The notes: a model not told the origin generated them from the letters alone. 64,000 nt of DNA from JANQEU01 sp965601455 (GCA_965601455.1 OZ271831.1:3286001-3350000); one strand, 5' to 3'; counted from the stretch's first letter, positions 26,385-35,125 are shown. Made by a program: numbers and translations.

Positions 26385-29300
26385 ATGAAAATCATAACCT
26401 ATGTTTCCCGATGGGCAATCTTATGCCTATTGTTAATCGCTGTTAACAGTTCATTTGCCCAACGAAATCGTAGTTCCAGCGCTTCAGGCTCTGAGATTAA
26501 TCAAACGATTTATAAGGGGCTTGAATGGAGAAATGTTGGACCTTTCAGAGGTGGTAGATCAGCAGCTGTTACTGGAGTCTCAGGCAAACCTAATCTTTAC
26601 TATGCCGGTATTACTGGTGGCGGTGTTTTCCGTTCAACCGATGCGGGTAACTCCTGGGAGAACATCACCGACGGATATTTTGGAGGTTCGGTTGGTGCTG
26701 TGGCTGTTAGTGACTGGGATCCTAACGTAATCTACGTAGGAGGTGGAGAGGTCACAGTCCGAGGAAACGTTTCATCCGGTTACGGGATGTGGAAATCAGT
26801 AGACGGTGGAAATTCATGGCAATTTGTAGGATTGAAAAATAGTAGACACATACCCAGAGTACGAATACATCCAAAAAATCCGGATTTAGTGTATGCGGCG
26901 GTAATGGGCGACTTGTATAAATCTAGCCAGGAAAGAGGAGTCTATCGAAGTAAAGACGGAGGCAAAACATGGGAAAGAGTGCTTTTCGTTAATTCCGATG
27001 CCGGAGCGGTGGAACTGGTTGTGGACCCAAATAACCCTAGAATTCTATATGCATCTACCTGGCGAATTAGACGAACACCTTACAGCCTCGAAAGTGGTGG
27101 AGAAGGTTCGGCGTTATGGAAAAGTACGGATGGAGGAGACACATGGACCGATATTTCAGGAAATGATGGTCTTCCATCTGGACTATGGGGTATTTCCGGA
27201 GTTACCGTATCACCTGTGAATTCGAATAGAGTATGGGCTCTTATTGAGAATAAAAATGGTGGAGTCTACCGATCAGATGATGCCGGAAAAACCTGGACCC
27301 TGGTGAACAAGGAAAGAAAGCTTAGACAAAGGGCATGGTACTACACTAAGATTTATGCGGATACGCAAGACGAAGACCGAGTATACGTCATGAACGTACG
27401 CTATCACCGATCAAAAGATGGTGGAAAGACTTTCGAAACTTATGTAGCTCCTCACGGTGATCATCATGATCTTTGGATTGCTCCTGAAGATAACCAGAGA
27501 ATGGTTATTGCTGATGATGGAGGGGCGCAAGTATCTTTTGATGCCGGTGAGAATTGGACAACGTATCATAACCAGCCAACAGCGCAGTTCTATCGTGTTG
27601 TGACAGATAACGCATTTCCATTCAGGATTTATGGGGCGCAACAGGACAATTCGACTGTGAGGATAAGACACAGAACAGGTGGTAGATTCATCGGAGAAAG
27701 TGACTGGGAGCCAACTGCTGGTGGAGAAAGTGCTCACATCGCTGTAGATCCGGAGGATAACGATATTGTTTACGGAGGTAGCTATGGTGGATTCCTTACC
27801 AGAGTTAACCACAGAACAGAAGAAGTAAGGGGTATTAACGTATGGCCAGATAACCCCATGGGGTATGGTGCTGAAGGAATGAAATATAGGTTTCAATGGA
27901 ATTTTCCTATCTTCTTTTCCCCACACAATGCGGATAGGCTCTACACAACCTCTCAGCATGTACATGTTTCAACTGATGAAGGACAATCATGGCAAATCAT
28001 AAGTCCTGACCTAACGCGAAATGATCCGGATAGAATGAAGTCTTCCGGTGGACCAATAACAAAAGATAACACCGGTGTAGAATACTATTGTACCATTTTT
28101 GCAGCAACGGAATCTTATCATGAGGAGGGTGTAATCTGGACTGGTTCGGACGACGGGTTAGTCTATGTGACCCGAGATGGAGGGGAAACCTGGAACAATG
28201 TTACTCCGCCATCTATGCCGGAATGGAGCATGATTAATAGCGTAGAAATTGATCCATTCAACAAAGGTGGGTTATATGTTGCAGCTACTCGTTACAAGTT
28301 AGGTGATTACCAACCGTATTTGTACAAAACAGAAGATTACGGACAAACGTGGAAGAAGATTACAAATGGTATCGATTCGGAACATTTCACAAGAGTACTA
28401 AGAGCTGACCCAGGTCGCAAGGGCTTACTGTACGCCGGTACCGAGTCTGGTATGTATGTTTCTTTTAATGACGGAAATTCTTGGCAGGTTTTCCAACAAA
28501 ATCTTCCTATTGTACCAATTACGGATCTTACCATGAAGAACAACAGCTTGATCGCTGCGACACAAGGCCGAAGTTTCTGGATGATAGACGACATAACTCC
28601 GATGCACCAGCTGAATACGAGTGTCGCTAGTAAGGATTATCACCTTTTCAAACCGATGGATAGCTATCGAATGGGTGGAGGAAATGGAGCTACCTCAAAG
28701 ACTGAAGGGACAAATCATCCAGGCGGTGTATTGGTCTATTTTCATGTGAAGGATACATCTGCCTCAGATACTGTGAGCATCTCCTTCATGGATTCCAGTG
28801 GTGACTTAATAAAGACCTACAGCAACTATCCTAACAAGAAAATGGATGAATCCAAACTGGATTTGACTAAGGGATTGAACATGATGAACTGGAATATGCG
28901 CTATAAAGGGGCTACAACCTTTAAAGGAATGATTCTATGGGCCGTCCGCACAAATGGCCCGATAGCAATACCAGGAGAATATAAAGTAAGTCTCTCGGTC
29001 AATGGCTCTGTTCAGGAACAGTCATTCAATATTATTCCAGATCCTAGAAGTAGCGCTTCCCAAGAAGACCTTCAGGCACAATTTGACTTTTTGATAGGCG
29101 CTCGGGATAAACTAAGTGAGGCTAACCAAGCAGTCATTGATATTCGAAAGATTCGTGGTCAAATCAATGACGTACTGGCTAAAGTTGGGGATGATGCAGA
29201 GGAAGTAAAATCTAAAGGAAAAGAGATCCTGTCTGAGATAAAATCAATTGAAGAGGCTCTGTATCAGACAAAAAATGAAAGTCCTCAGGATCCCTTGAAC

Positions 29301-29516
29301 TTCCCTATCAGGTTGAATAACAAAGTAGGTCACGTTGGCACATTAGCCGGATTTGGTGCATTTAAGCCTACGGATCAATCATTGGAGTTCTATAACGAAG
29401 TAGCTGGAAAGATCGATGAACAGACCTCCTCATTGAAGATGGTCATCGATTCCAAAATTCCGGAATTCAATGCGCTTGTTTTAGAAAATCAGGTTGCTGC
29501 GGTGAAAATCGATTGA
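26385..29516 (+). CDS. Secreted Asp-box (BNR/VPS10-like) beta-propeller protein
   Basis: A 1043-residue exported protein with signal peptide (LCLLLIAVNSSFAQ). It has about eleven Asp-box repeats of the S-x-D-x-G-x-T/S-W type, such as STDAGNSWENI, SKDGGKTWERV, STDGGDTWTDI and TRDGGETWNNV, which build two linked propellers as in sortilin/VPS10 and sialidases. A C-terminal region of about 300 residues carries an Ig-like part (LNMMNWNMRY) and a helical end. Often annotated as glycosyl hydrolase, but no sialidase Arg triad or catalytic pair is evident, so hydrolase activity is unproven. There is no type IX sorting domain at the C-terminus. It is monocistronic or leads into lhgO 21 bases later. Confidence 0.88.
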   Translation: MKIITYVSRWAILCLLLIAVNSSFAQRNRSSSASGSEINQTIYKGLEWRNVGPFRGGRSAAVTGVSGKPNLYYAGITGGGVFRSTDAGNSWENITDGYFGGSVGAVAVSDWDPNVIYVGGGEVTVRGNVSSGYGMWKSVDGGNSWQFVGLKNSRHIPRVRIHPKNPDLVYAAVMGDLYKSSQERGVYRSKDGGKTWERVLFVNSDAGAVELVVDPNNPRILYASTWRIRRTPYSLESGGEGSALWKSTDGGDTWTDISGNDGLPSGLWGISGVTVSPVNSNRVWALIENKNGGVYRSDDAGKTWTLVNKERKLRQRAWYYTKIYADTQDEDRVYVMNVRYHRSKDGGKTFETYVAPHGDHHDLWIAPEDNQRMVIADDGGAQVSFDAGENWTTYHNQPTAQFYRVVTDNAFPFRIYGAQQDNSTVRIRHRTGGRFIGESDWEPTAGGESAHIAVDPEDNDIVYGGSYGGFLTRVNHRTEEVRGINVWPDNPMGYGAEGMKYRFQWNFPIFFSPHNADRLYTTSQHVHVSTDEGQSWQIISPDLTRNDPDRMKSSGGPITKDNTGVEYYCTIFAATESYHEEGVIWTGSDDGLVYVTRDGGETWNNVTPPSMPEWSMINSVEIDPFNKGGLYVAATRYKLGDYQPYLYKTEDYGQTWKKITNGIDSEHFTRVLRADPGRKGLLYAGTESGMYVSFNDGNSWQVFQQNLPIVPITDLTMKNNSLIAATQGRSFWMIDDITPMHQLNTSVASKDYHLFKPMDSYRMGGGNGATSKTEGTNHPGGVLVYFHVKDTSASDTVSISFMDSSGDLIKTYSNYPNKKMDESKLDLTKGLNMMNWNMRYKGATTFKGMILWAVRTNGPIAIPGEYKVSLSVNGSVQEQSFNIIPDPRSSASQEDLQAQFDFLIGARDKLSEANQAVIDIRKIRGQINDVLAKVGDDAEEVKSKGKEILSEIKSIEEALYQTKNESPQDPLNFPIRLNNKVGHVGTLAGFGAFKPTDQSLEFYNEVAGKIDEQTSSLKMVIDSKIPEFNALVLENQVAAVKID

Positions 29517-29537
29517 TTCTGCGATTTTTGCTGGACA

Positions 29538-30734
29538 ATGTATAGTGCAGTTATTATAGGCGGTGGTATAGTCGGACTTGCCACTGCCCTTAAACTAAAG
29601 GAGAATAATCCTAAGTACCGAATAGCGGTACTTGAGAAAGAAAAATCCTTAGCCAGCCATCAAACGGGCCACAACAGCGGTGTGATTCACTCAGGTTTGT
29701 ACTACAAGCCTGGAAGTCATAAAGCGAAGAATTGTGTGGATGGATATCACAAGCTCATACGTTTCTGTGATGAGGAGGAAATCAATTATGAACTTTGTGG
29801 AAAAGTAGTTGTAGCCACCAATGAGGCCCAAATACCTGTTTTGAATATGATTCATGAGCGGGGAGAACAGAATGGTCTGAAGGGACTTAAACGGTTAATT
29901 GGCGACGACATTCGCCAATATGAACCGTATGTCAATGGTTTACAAGGAATTTTTGTCCCTCAAACAGGTATTATCGATTACAAGGAAGTAGCAGAAAAGT
30001 ATGCCGACAAGTTTCGCCACTTCGGTGGTGAGATATTCCCTGACAATCAGGTTCGAGAAATCAATGAGCAAAACTCATTACTGACAGTTGAAACCTCAAA
30101 TCATACATTTACCACAAGACTGGTAATTAATTGCGCAGGTCTTCACTCTGATGTGGTGGCGAAAATGACCGGTGTAAAAGTACCCTATCGAATCATCCCT
30201 TTTCGAGGAGAGTACTTTAAACTTAAGAAAGAAAAAGAGTATCTGGTGAAAAACCTGATCTATCCGGTACCGGACCCTGATTTCCCATTCTTAGGAGTTC
30301 ATTTTACCCGAATGATCCACGGAGGTATTGAAGCGGGTCCGAATGCTGTGCTTGCCTACAGAAGAGAAGGCTACAAGAAAAGTGATATTAACTTGAAAGA
30401 GTTTTACGGAGCTGTTACCTACAAAGGCTTCAGAAAAATTGTTGGCAAGTATTGGAAGACCGGTTTCGGTGAGTTGTATCGATCTTACAGCAAATCAGCT
30501 TTCACCAAAGCCTTACAGGAATTGCTTCCCGATGTTCAAAAGTCAGACCTTATCCCAGGTGGCGCAGGAGTACGTGCCCAGGCATGTAATAAGGAAGGTG
30601 GACTAATTGATGATTTCCTTATTCTTGACACCAAGAACATAGTCAACGTGGGTAATGCACCTTCGCCAGCTGCTACCTCCTCACTGGCCATCGGTGAACA
30701 AATTGCTCGAATTGTGGTTGAAAAGTTGAATTGA
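29538..30734 (+). CDS. lhgO: L-2-hydroxyglutarate oxidase
   Basis: A 398-residue FAD enzyme of the DAO fold that oxidises L-2-hydroxyglutarate to 2-oxoglutarate, repairing a metabolic by-product. It shows the FAD loop VIIGGGIVGLATALKL, EKEKSLASHQTGHNSGVIHSG (the signature around the flavin), LVINCAGLHSD and a final GNAPSPAATSSLAIGEQIA. Length and motifs match LhgO/YgaF. It begins 21 bases after the Asp-box gene and is followed after 27 bases by the thiF/rhodanese gene, so these genes may be co-transcribed, though no functional link is obvious. Confidence 0.93.
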   Translation: MYSAVIIGGGIVGLATALKLKENNPKYRIAVLEKEKSLASHQTGHNSGVIHSGLYYKPGSHKAKNCVDGYHKLIRFCDEEEINYELCGKVVVATNEAQIPVLNMIHERGEQNGLKGLKRLIGDDIRQYEPYVNGLQGIFVPQTGIIDYKEVAEKYADKFRHFGGEIFPDNQVREINEQNSLLTVETSNHTFTTRLVINCAGLHSDVVAKMTGVKVPYRIIPFRGEYFKLKKEKEYLVKNLIYPVPDPDFPFLGVHFTRMIHGGIEAGPNAVLAYRREGYKKSDINLKEFYGAVTYKGFRKIVGKYWKTGFGELYRSYSKSAFTKALQELLPDVQKSDLIPGGAGVRAQACNKEGGLIDDFLILDTKNIVNVGNAPSPAATSSLAIGEQIARIVVEKLN

Positions 30735-30761
30735 ATGTGATTATTTTTCGTTTGTGATACC

Positions 30762-31883
30762 ATGGGATTGTTACAATCTTTTTCAAAAACGGAATTCGAG
30801 CGATACAGCCGGCACTTTATCCTCCCTGATTTTGGTCCTGAAGGTCAGATTAAACTAAAAGACTCAAAGGTGCTTGTCATAGGGTCCGGTGGGCTGGGAG
30901 CTCCCCTCCTTCTATATCTTACCGCAGCAGGTGTTGGACATATTGGTGTAGTTGATTTCGATAGCGTGGAACTATCAAACCTCCAAAGACAAGTTCTTTT
31001 TAATGCCGAAGACATCGGTCGATCTAAATCCGAAACTGCTACCGAAAAACTCCGGTTGCTAAATGAGGACATTAACCTTGTTGCCATTAAAGAGAGATTA
31101 AGTAGTGAAAACGCGTTAAGTATTCTTTCTGATTATGATGTGATTGTCGATGGCACCGATAATTTTCCAACTCGTTACCTTGTCAACGATGCCTGCGTTC
31201 TCCTGGATAAGCCACTGGTTTATGGCTCTATCTTCCGGTTCGAGGGTCAGGTAGCAGTTTTTAATCATAATGGAGGTCCAAATTATCGCGACTTATTTCC
31301 AACACCTCCACCCCCTGATATGGTCCCCAATTGTGCTGAAGGTGGTGTGTTAGGCGTACTCCCCGGGATAATCGGAAGTCTGCAAGCCAATGAAACTATC
31401 AAGTTAATCACAGGAATTGGTGAAGTACTGGCAGGAAAACTTTTGGTTTTTGATGCCGCATATATGGAGATGAGAAAACTTTCTGTGCCGGACACAGGGG
31501 CTAGAAAATCAATCACCAAACTAATTGACTATGAACAGTTTTGCATGGTTGACGAACCGCTGGCTCAATCCGTTCCTTCTATGACTGTCGATGAGTATTC
31601 CAAGGTTCATGGTAATAGTGATGTTCAGCTGATTGATGTACGCGAGCCTTATGAATATGAGATCAGTAATTTGAATGGATTACTAATCCCCAAAGGGGAG
31701 GTATTAAGCAGACTGAAAGAAATAAGTAAAGATATTCCTGTTATTGTTCACTGCCGAACAGGAAAACGAAGTGCAGAGGTAGTCCAACAACTTATAGAGG
31801 AGGGCTACGCCAACGTGTATAATCTGGAGGGTGGCATACTGAAGTGGATTGAAGAAAAGGAACCAAATCTTCAAAAGTATTGA
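30762..31883 (+). CDS. ThiF/MoeB-family adenylyltransferase fused to a rhodanese domain
   Basis: A 373-residue E1-like enzyme that adenylates the C-terminus of a ThiS/MoaD-type sulfur carrier, with its own sulfur-relay domain. Residues about 5-245 hold the ThiF fold: the nucleotide loop VIGSGGLGAPLLLYL, RQVLF, and CAEGGVLGVLPGIIG. Residues about 265-370 are rhodanese, with LIDVREPYEYE and the active loop HCRTGKRS. All four usual zinc Cys are absent: the first pair appears as GPNYRDLFP and the second CxxC before LIDYEQFC is missing. Moco, thiamin or tRNA thiolation are all possible roles, as no partner gene is nearby. The stop overlaps the dinB start by one base. Confidence 0.92.
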   Translation: MGLLQSFSKTEFERYSRHFILPDFGPEGQIKLKDSKVLVIGSGGLGAPLLLYLTAAGVGHIGVVDFDSVELSNLQRQVLFNAEDIGRSKSETATEKLRLLNEDINLVAIKERLSSENALSILSDYDVIVDGTDNFPTRYLVNDACVLLDKPLVYGSIFRFEGQVAVFNHNGGPNYRDLFPTPPPPDMVPNCAEGGVLGVLPGIIGSLQANETIKLITGIGEVLAGKLLVFDAAYMEMRKLSVPDTGARKSITKLIDYEQFCMVDEPLAQSVPSMTVDEYSKVHGNSDVQLIDVREPYEYEISNLNGLLIPKGEVLSRLKEISKDIPVIVHCRTGKRSAEVVQQLIEEGYANVYNLEGGILKWIEEKEPNLQKY

Positions 31884-32389
31884 TGGATTTAAATGAGGAA
31901 ATAAAACGTGTGGCCATAGGTCATATGAATGAGTCCCTCGACCGAATCGACCTTTGCTTATCTCAACTGGATAAACAGGAAATCTGGCAAAGACCCAATT
32001 CTTCTTCGAATGCAATTGGTAATCTTATTATCCACCTCTGTGGTAACATTACACAATACATAATTTCATCCTTAGGAGGCAAACCTGACGACCGCGTCAG
32101 GGATTTGGAATTCGATTCCAAGCGTGATGAGTCTTCCGAGAAGTTGCTGATGCAACTAGAAGAGGTCATCAAGGAAGCCACTACAATCATAGAAGGTCAA
32201 ACAAGGGAGCAGCTGCTTCGTGTGAGGAAGGTCCAGGGTTTCACCTTATCAGGGGTCGCCATCCTTATCCACGTCGTAGAGCACTTGTCTTATCACACCG
32301 GCCAGATCGTCTATGTAACGAAGCAACTGAAAGACATCGATCTTAAGCTTTACGGAGATATTGACCTCAATGCCAAGAATGAGGAATAG
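31883..32389 (+). CDS. DinB-like four-helix bundle protein (DUF1572-like)
   Basis: A 168-residue soluble protein of the DinB/YfiT superfamily, four-helix bundles that bind a metal by three His. Candidates are the His in LIIHLCGNITQYI, and HVVEHLSYHTGQIVYVTKQL near the C-terminus, which has the family's H-x3-H spacing. Some members are thiol transferases or hydrolases; a function cannot be set here. The start is the ATG at 31883, sharing its A with the TGA of the thiF/rhodanese gene, so the two are probably coupled. Confidence 0.85.
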   Translation: MDLNEEIKRVAIGHMNESLDRIDLCLSQLDKQEIWQRPNSSSNAIGNLIIHLCGNITQYIISSLGGKPDDRVRDLEFDSKRDESSEKLLMQLEEVIKEATTIIEGQTREQLLRVRKVQGFTLSGVAILIHVVEHLSYHTGQIVYVTKQLKDIDLKLYGDIDLNAKNEE

Positions 32390-32422
32390 GGAAAACCTGA
32401 TTCCCAAATAATGTAACAGTAT

Positions 32423-33289
32423 TTACCTGCCTGGAGTCAAGTTGAAAACTCGGGAAATGTTAAAACCAAAATGAACACCTCCGTCAAGGAAATCGCTATC
32501 GGTTTCGGCAATAAACCCTTTTTCAATAATCTGCTGCGCGTTGGTGAAATGGAGTTGAAAAACATGACCTCCGGTTTCAATATCTACACCGATTGCAAAT
32601 GCATCAAAATTATCCCCGGATGCAGTGCTTGGGAAGTATTCCATATTAAGTGACAGTCGATTAGTCAGCTTGTATCTTCCTCCTAATCCTACACTGTAGA
32701 TCAATCCGGATTCGTCAGAGTTCAAAACATAGTTGGTAGCGATCACTGTAGGTGTTACCTGTAGTGATAGTCTATTCCCCATTTTCCTGGCTACTAATAA
32801 TTGAGCCGTTGACGCATGTCTATCATTTGTTTGGTAGCTATCCCCGACGATTAGCTCGAAAAAATCGTCAGTCCGAGTGGCGAAAGAAGAGAATACTGCG
32901 GCAGAAACCGGGACAGAACTAGATTGTCTCAAAAATCTCCATTTTGCGAAGAAATCATACGTCTGGCCAAATGAAGAGCGTCCGACCCCAACATTCAAAT
33001 TGTCCAGGAGCCCATAAGTCAATCCAAGCCTAATCTGAGCCCCATCCAATCCCCAGAAGTTTTCAACACCTGTATTAACCGGACCAAAACGGTGGGAAAT
33101 AAGAAAATCCAATTCCCCCTTTGCTCTTGTCTCAATAGAATGTCCATTTATAATTCGGGTACCCTTGAAGGTCGCAGATACATAACCGGGATCATTCGGT
33201 TGCTCTTGATCCAGAATTGACATCAGGTCATCCTGGGCTCGAACGACAAATGGAAGTAAAGCAACTGCTAATAGGACTTTAGTTTTCAT
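32423..33289 (-). CDS. DUF5777-family predicted outer-membrane barrel protein
   Basis: A 288-residue protein with a Sec signal (LLAVALLPFVVRAQ) followed by alternating strands with Gly and aromatic residues (LDFLISHRFGPVN, GLTYGLLDNLNVGVGRS, VGLGGRYKLTNRLSLNMEYFP). This pattern and the LDFLISHRFG motif fit the DUF5777 family of Bacteroidota. The ending in strands with aromatic residues suggests an outer-membrane barrel. It overlaps the upstream YceI gene by 11 bases. The YceI-barrel pairing is recurrent in the phylum in my recollection; a lipid or isoprenoid-quinone link through YceI is a guess. Confidence 0.82.
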   Translation of the reverse strand: MKTKVLLAVALLPFVVRAQDDLMSILDQEQPNDPGYVSATFKGTRIINGHSIETRAKGELDFLISHRFGPVNTGVENFWGLDGAQIRLGLTYGLLDNLNVGVGRSSFGQTYDFFAKWRFLRQSSSVPVSAAVFSSFATRTDDFFELIVGDSYQTNDRHASTAQLLVARKMGNRLSLQVTPTVIATNYVLNSDESGLIYSVGLGGRYKLTNRLSLNMEYFPSTASGDNFDAFAIGVDIETGGHVFQLHFTNAQQIIEKGFIAETDSDFLDGGVHFGFNISRVFNLTPGR

Positions 33290-33836
33290 ATGGTTTATAT
33301 CTGAAGTAAACCGTAATATCTACAACCTCTGCGATGTTGTAGAAGACAATCTTTGGGATTTTAATATCATAATCAACGATCTGTATTGGGAATTTGGCTT
33401 CCAGATACGGTGCAGTTTCATGGTCATATACTTTGCCTTTAACTGAGACTTCCCTTGAAACACCGTGGATGGTAAAGGTTCCAGAGACCGTCACAGAATC
33501 TGAGAGCATATCTCTGTCCCAATCCTCAATTGAACCGGTAAAAGTTGTCCGAGGGTATTTATCCGATTCCAGATAGTTTTCATTGAAGTGTTCCTGCATT
33601 AAGCTTTTCTCAAACTGGAAACCCTTTATAGGAACGGCGAACACCATTTTTCCTTCACCAAGGTCTATAACTGAGGAACCCTCGGTGTTTTCCGCTTCGA
33701 TTGTTTCCATGGGAGCCTCACTGAAAAAGTACACGTAGCTGGAATCGCTTATGTACCGCTGACCGTAAGAATTAGTCGCCATCAATAGAAGGATGTATGT
33801 AATGCATCCGGAACACAAAAGATATTTTCTCATCAC
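33279..33836 (-). CDS. YceI-like lipocalin-fold protein
   Basis: A 185-residue exported protein with signal peptide (ITYILLLMATNSYGQ). It carries the YceI pattern in Bacteroidota form: FSEAPMETIEAEN, FEKSLMQEHFNENYLESDKYP, then TFTIHGVSREVSVKG. YceI proteins form a barrel that binds a polyisoprenoid in the periplasm. Its stop region overlaps the barrel gene downstream by 11 bases and its start follows DUF2452 by 13 bases, so four genes from 34439 leftwards form one unit. The ligand is inferred from the family only. Confidence 0.88.
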   Translation of the reverse strand: MMRKYLLCSGCITYILLLMATNSYGQRYISDSSYVYFFSEAPMETIEAENTEGSSVIDLGEGKMVFAVPIKGFQFEKSLMQEHFNENYLESDKYPRTTFTGSIEDWDRDMLSDSVTVSGTFTIHGVSREVSVKGKVYDHETAPYLEAKFPIQIVDYDIKIPKIVFYNIAEVVDITVYFRYKPYEN

Positions 33837-33849
33837 ATTTTAAATTCCT

Positions 33850-34320
33850 TTAAGAATAAAACTCCTCCCCTTCCGCTTGTAATATCTCCCAGGTATGGTC
33901 TGACATCAACCGAACTTCTGCTACAAATTCTTCATACGGAAAGGACCTCCCCCACTCTCTTGGACTTACCATCGATAGAACATCAGTTCCACTTTTTCTT
34001 TTGTACAAGTAATAAACCTTGTTCATTACCGGGCTAAATCCCATATCGGCCTTATAGATGCGCTCAGAAATTTCCACTCTTTTCTGAAGATATTTAGCTT
34101 GATCGATAAGCGTCTGCATCTGTTCAAATAGCTGTCGAAACTGTCGGTCGGTTTGGTCATGCATCGCGGCAATTGCATTCCCTTTAATACGGCCTTTATC
34201 TTCGGGCTTAATAACCGCACTGCCCACGTTATGGGCGTACTCGATCAGTGAAGGAAAATCGGTAATCTTATCCTTATCCTTTTCTAGATCAATTTTCGAA
34301 ATGTCTACTTTTCCACTCAT
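33850..34320 (-). CDS. DUF2452-family cytosolic protein
   Basis: A 156-residue soluble protein with the features of DUF2452: a PSLIEYAHNVGSAVIKPEDKGRIKGNAI start, a central coiled coil (FRQLFEQMQTLIDQAKYLQKR) and the closing FSPVMNKVYYLYKRKSG and SMVSPREWG strands. Role unknown. It begins 11 bases after the stop of a 35-residue membrane peptide, whose last codons supply a GGAGGA sequence that may act as its ribosome site, and precedes YceI by 13 bases. Confidence 0.85.
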   Translation of the reverse strand: MSGKVDISKIDLEKDKDKITDFPSLIEYAHNVGSAVIKPEDKGRIKGNAIAAMHDQTDRQFRQLFEQMQTLIDQAKYLQKRVEISERIYKADMGFSPVMNKVYYLYKRKSGTDVLSMVSPREWGRSFPYEEFVAEVRLMSDHTWEILQAEGEEFYS

Positions 34321-34331
34321 AAGTAAATTGA

Positions 34332-34439
34332 TTATCCTCCTGGAAACGTTGTACGGTTTGCGATGTCAATTGCTATAACAAGCAAAATCAGAAAAAAGAT
34401 TATCGCCGCGATAAAAAATATTATTTTCGTTCTTTTCAT
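34332..34439 (-). CDS. 35-residue single-pass membrane peptide
   Basis: A short open frame on the minus strand. Its product begins MKRTKIIFF, has one strongly hydrophobic helix of about 18 residues (positions 6-24), then DIANRTTFPGG. Positive N-terminus and single helix predict an inner-membrane microprotein with its tail outside the cytosol or the reverse. It is the first gene of the DUF2452-YceI-DUF5777 run, and its final GGAGGATAA lies 11 bases before the next ATG. Coding status is supported by the start-helix-tail composition and tight placement only; no homology could be tested. Confidence 0.5.
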   Translation of the reverse strand: MKRTKIIFFIAAIIFFLILLVIAIDIANRTTFPGG

Positions 34440-34489
34440 TATTGAAGACTTCCATACAAATTTGGAATAATTCTTAAACACTAACACCT

Positions 34490-34867
34490 ATGAATATAAA
34501 GGGAAAGCTGCATGAAGCCTTTGAAACAGTAGAAATCAAAGAAGGATTCAAAAAACGGGAATTTGTTGTTGAGTATGCAGAAAACCCTCAGTACCCGGAA
34601 CTATTAAAATTCGAACTAATCCAGGCTAACTGTGAGCAACTGGACGACTTCAAGGTAGGTGACGAAATTAATGTGTCATTCAACCTGAAGGGAAGGAAAT
34701 GGACAGACCCCCAGGGAAATGTGAAATACTTCAACAGCTTACAGGCATGGAGATTGGAAAGAGAGCAAGGGGCAACTCCACCTTCAGATACAAAAACTGC
34801 TGCACCAGCAGCGGATCCTGACTGGATGAGTCAAAGCTTTTCTGAAGATGACGATTTACCGTTTTAA
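34490..34867 (+). CDS. DUF3127-family, OB-fold-like protein with SSB-type acidic tail
   Basis: A 125-residue soluble protein. Residues 1-92 match DUF3127: KGKLHEAFETVEIKEGFKKREFVVEY, the hydrophobic FELIQANCEQLDDFKVGDEINVSF and GRKWTDPQGNVKYFNSLQAWRLER, a pattern of strands like PriB or SSB. A linker rich in Pro, Ala and Thr (93-110) leads to the tail SEDDDLPF, closely resembling the SSB C-terminal peptide DDDIPF. This suggests binding of single-stranded nucleic acid and recruitment of repair partners; it is inference. The 3' end overlaps a convergent short gene by 12 bases. Confidence 0.85.
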   Translation: MNIKGKLHEAFETVEIKEGFKKREFVVEYAENPQYPELLKFELIQANCEQLDDFKVGDEINVSFNLKGRKWTDPQGNVKYFNSLQAWRLEREQGATPPSDTKTAAPAADPDWMSQSFSEDDDLPF

Positions 34868-35125
34868 GTATCTTTTCTTTCTGAACGTAATTGGAATATA
34901 GTCATCGGTAGGAATACCAATATGCGCAAGCTCCCAATCCGAATTATAATCGCCAACGAGGTTTTTTATGCACTCTACACGATCTTCCGTGGGATAAGGA
35001 CATTCCTCCCAATAAAAGATCTCAACGCGATAATTATATTGTTTTTTGATTCCATTTACTTTTACCTCAACCTCAATGTCCTGCTCTTCGTTAAGTTGAG
35101 GGATCTCAATTCCAATGATGCTCAT
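34856..35125 (-). CDS. 89-residue hypothetical protein
   Basis: A soluble acidic-then-basic protein with no family recognised. The sequence alternates strands (IEVEVKVNGIKKQYNYRVEIFYWEE) with a Cys pair (ECPYP and VECIKNL) and ends in a basic tail KKRYLKR. No signal or membrane segment. It converges on the DUF3127 gene and overlaps it by 12 bases. The antisense-overlap region codes only for its last residues. A sensible composition and start favour a real gene, but independent support is lacking. Confidence 0.6.
   Translation of the reverse strand: MSIIGIEIPQLNEEQDIEVEVKVNGIKKQYNYRVEIFYWEECPYPTEDRVECIKNLVGDYNSDWELAHIGIPTDDYIPITFRKKRYLKR

Noticed and set aside
27411..27965. 184-residue open frame on the minus strand
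   Set aside because: Lies wholly inside the Asp-box protein gene, whose repeats and signal peptide are clear; the antisense product is Ser/Thr/Ile-rich with no family features.
26385..29516. Annotating the Asp-box protein as a sialidase or glycosyl hydrolase
   Set aside because: Asp boxes alone do not give activity; no Arg triad or Tyr/Glu nucleophile pair was recognised, so only a propeller call is kept.
32390..32422. Short GGGAA/TTCCC hairpin between dinB-like and DUF5777 genes
   Set aside because: Only five base pairs and no T-run; too weak to call a terminator.
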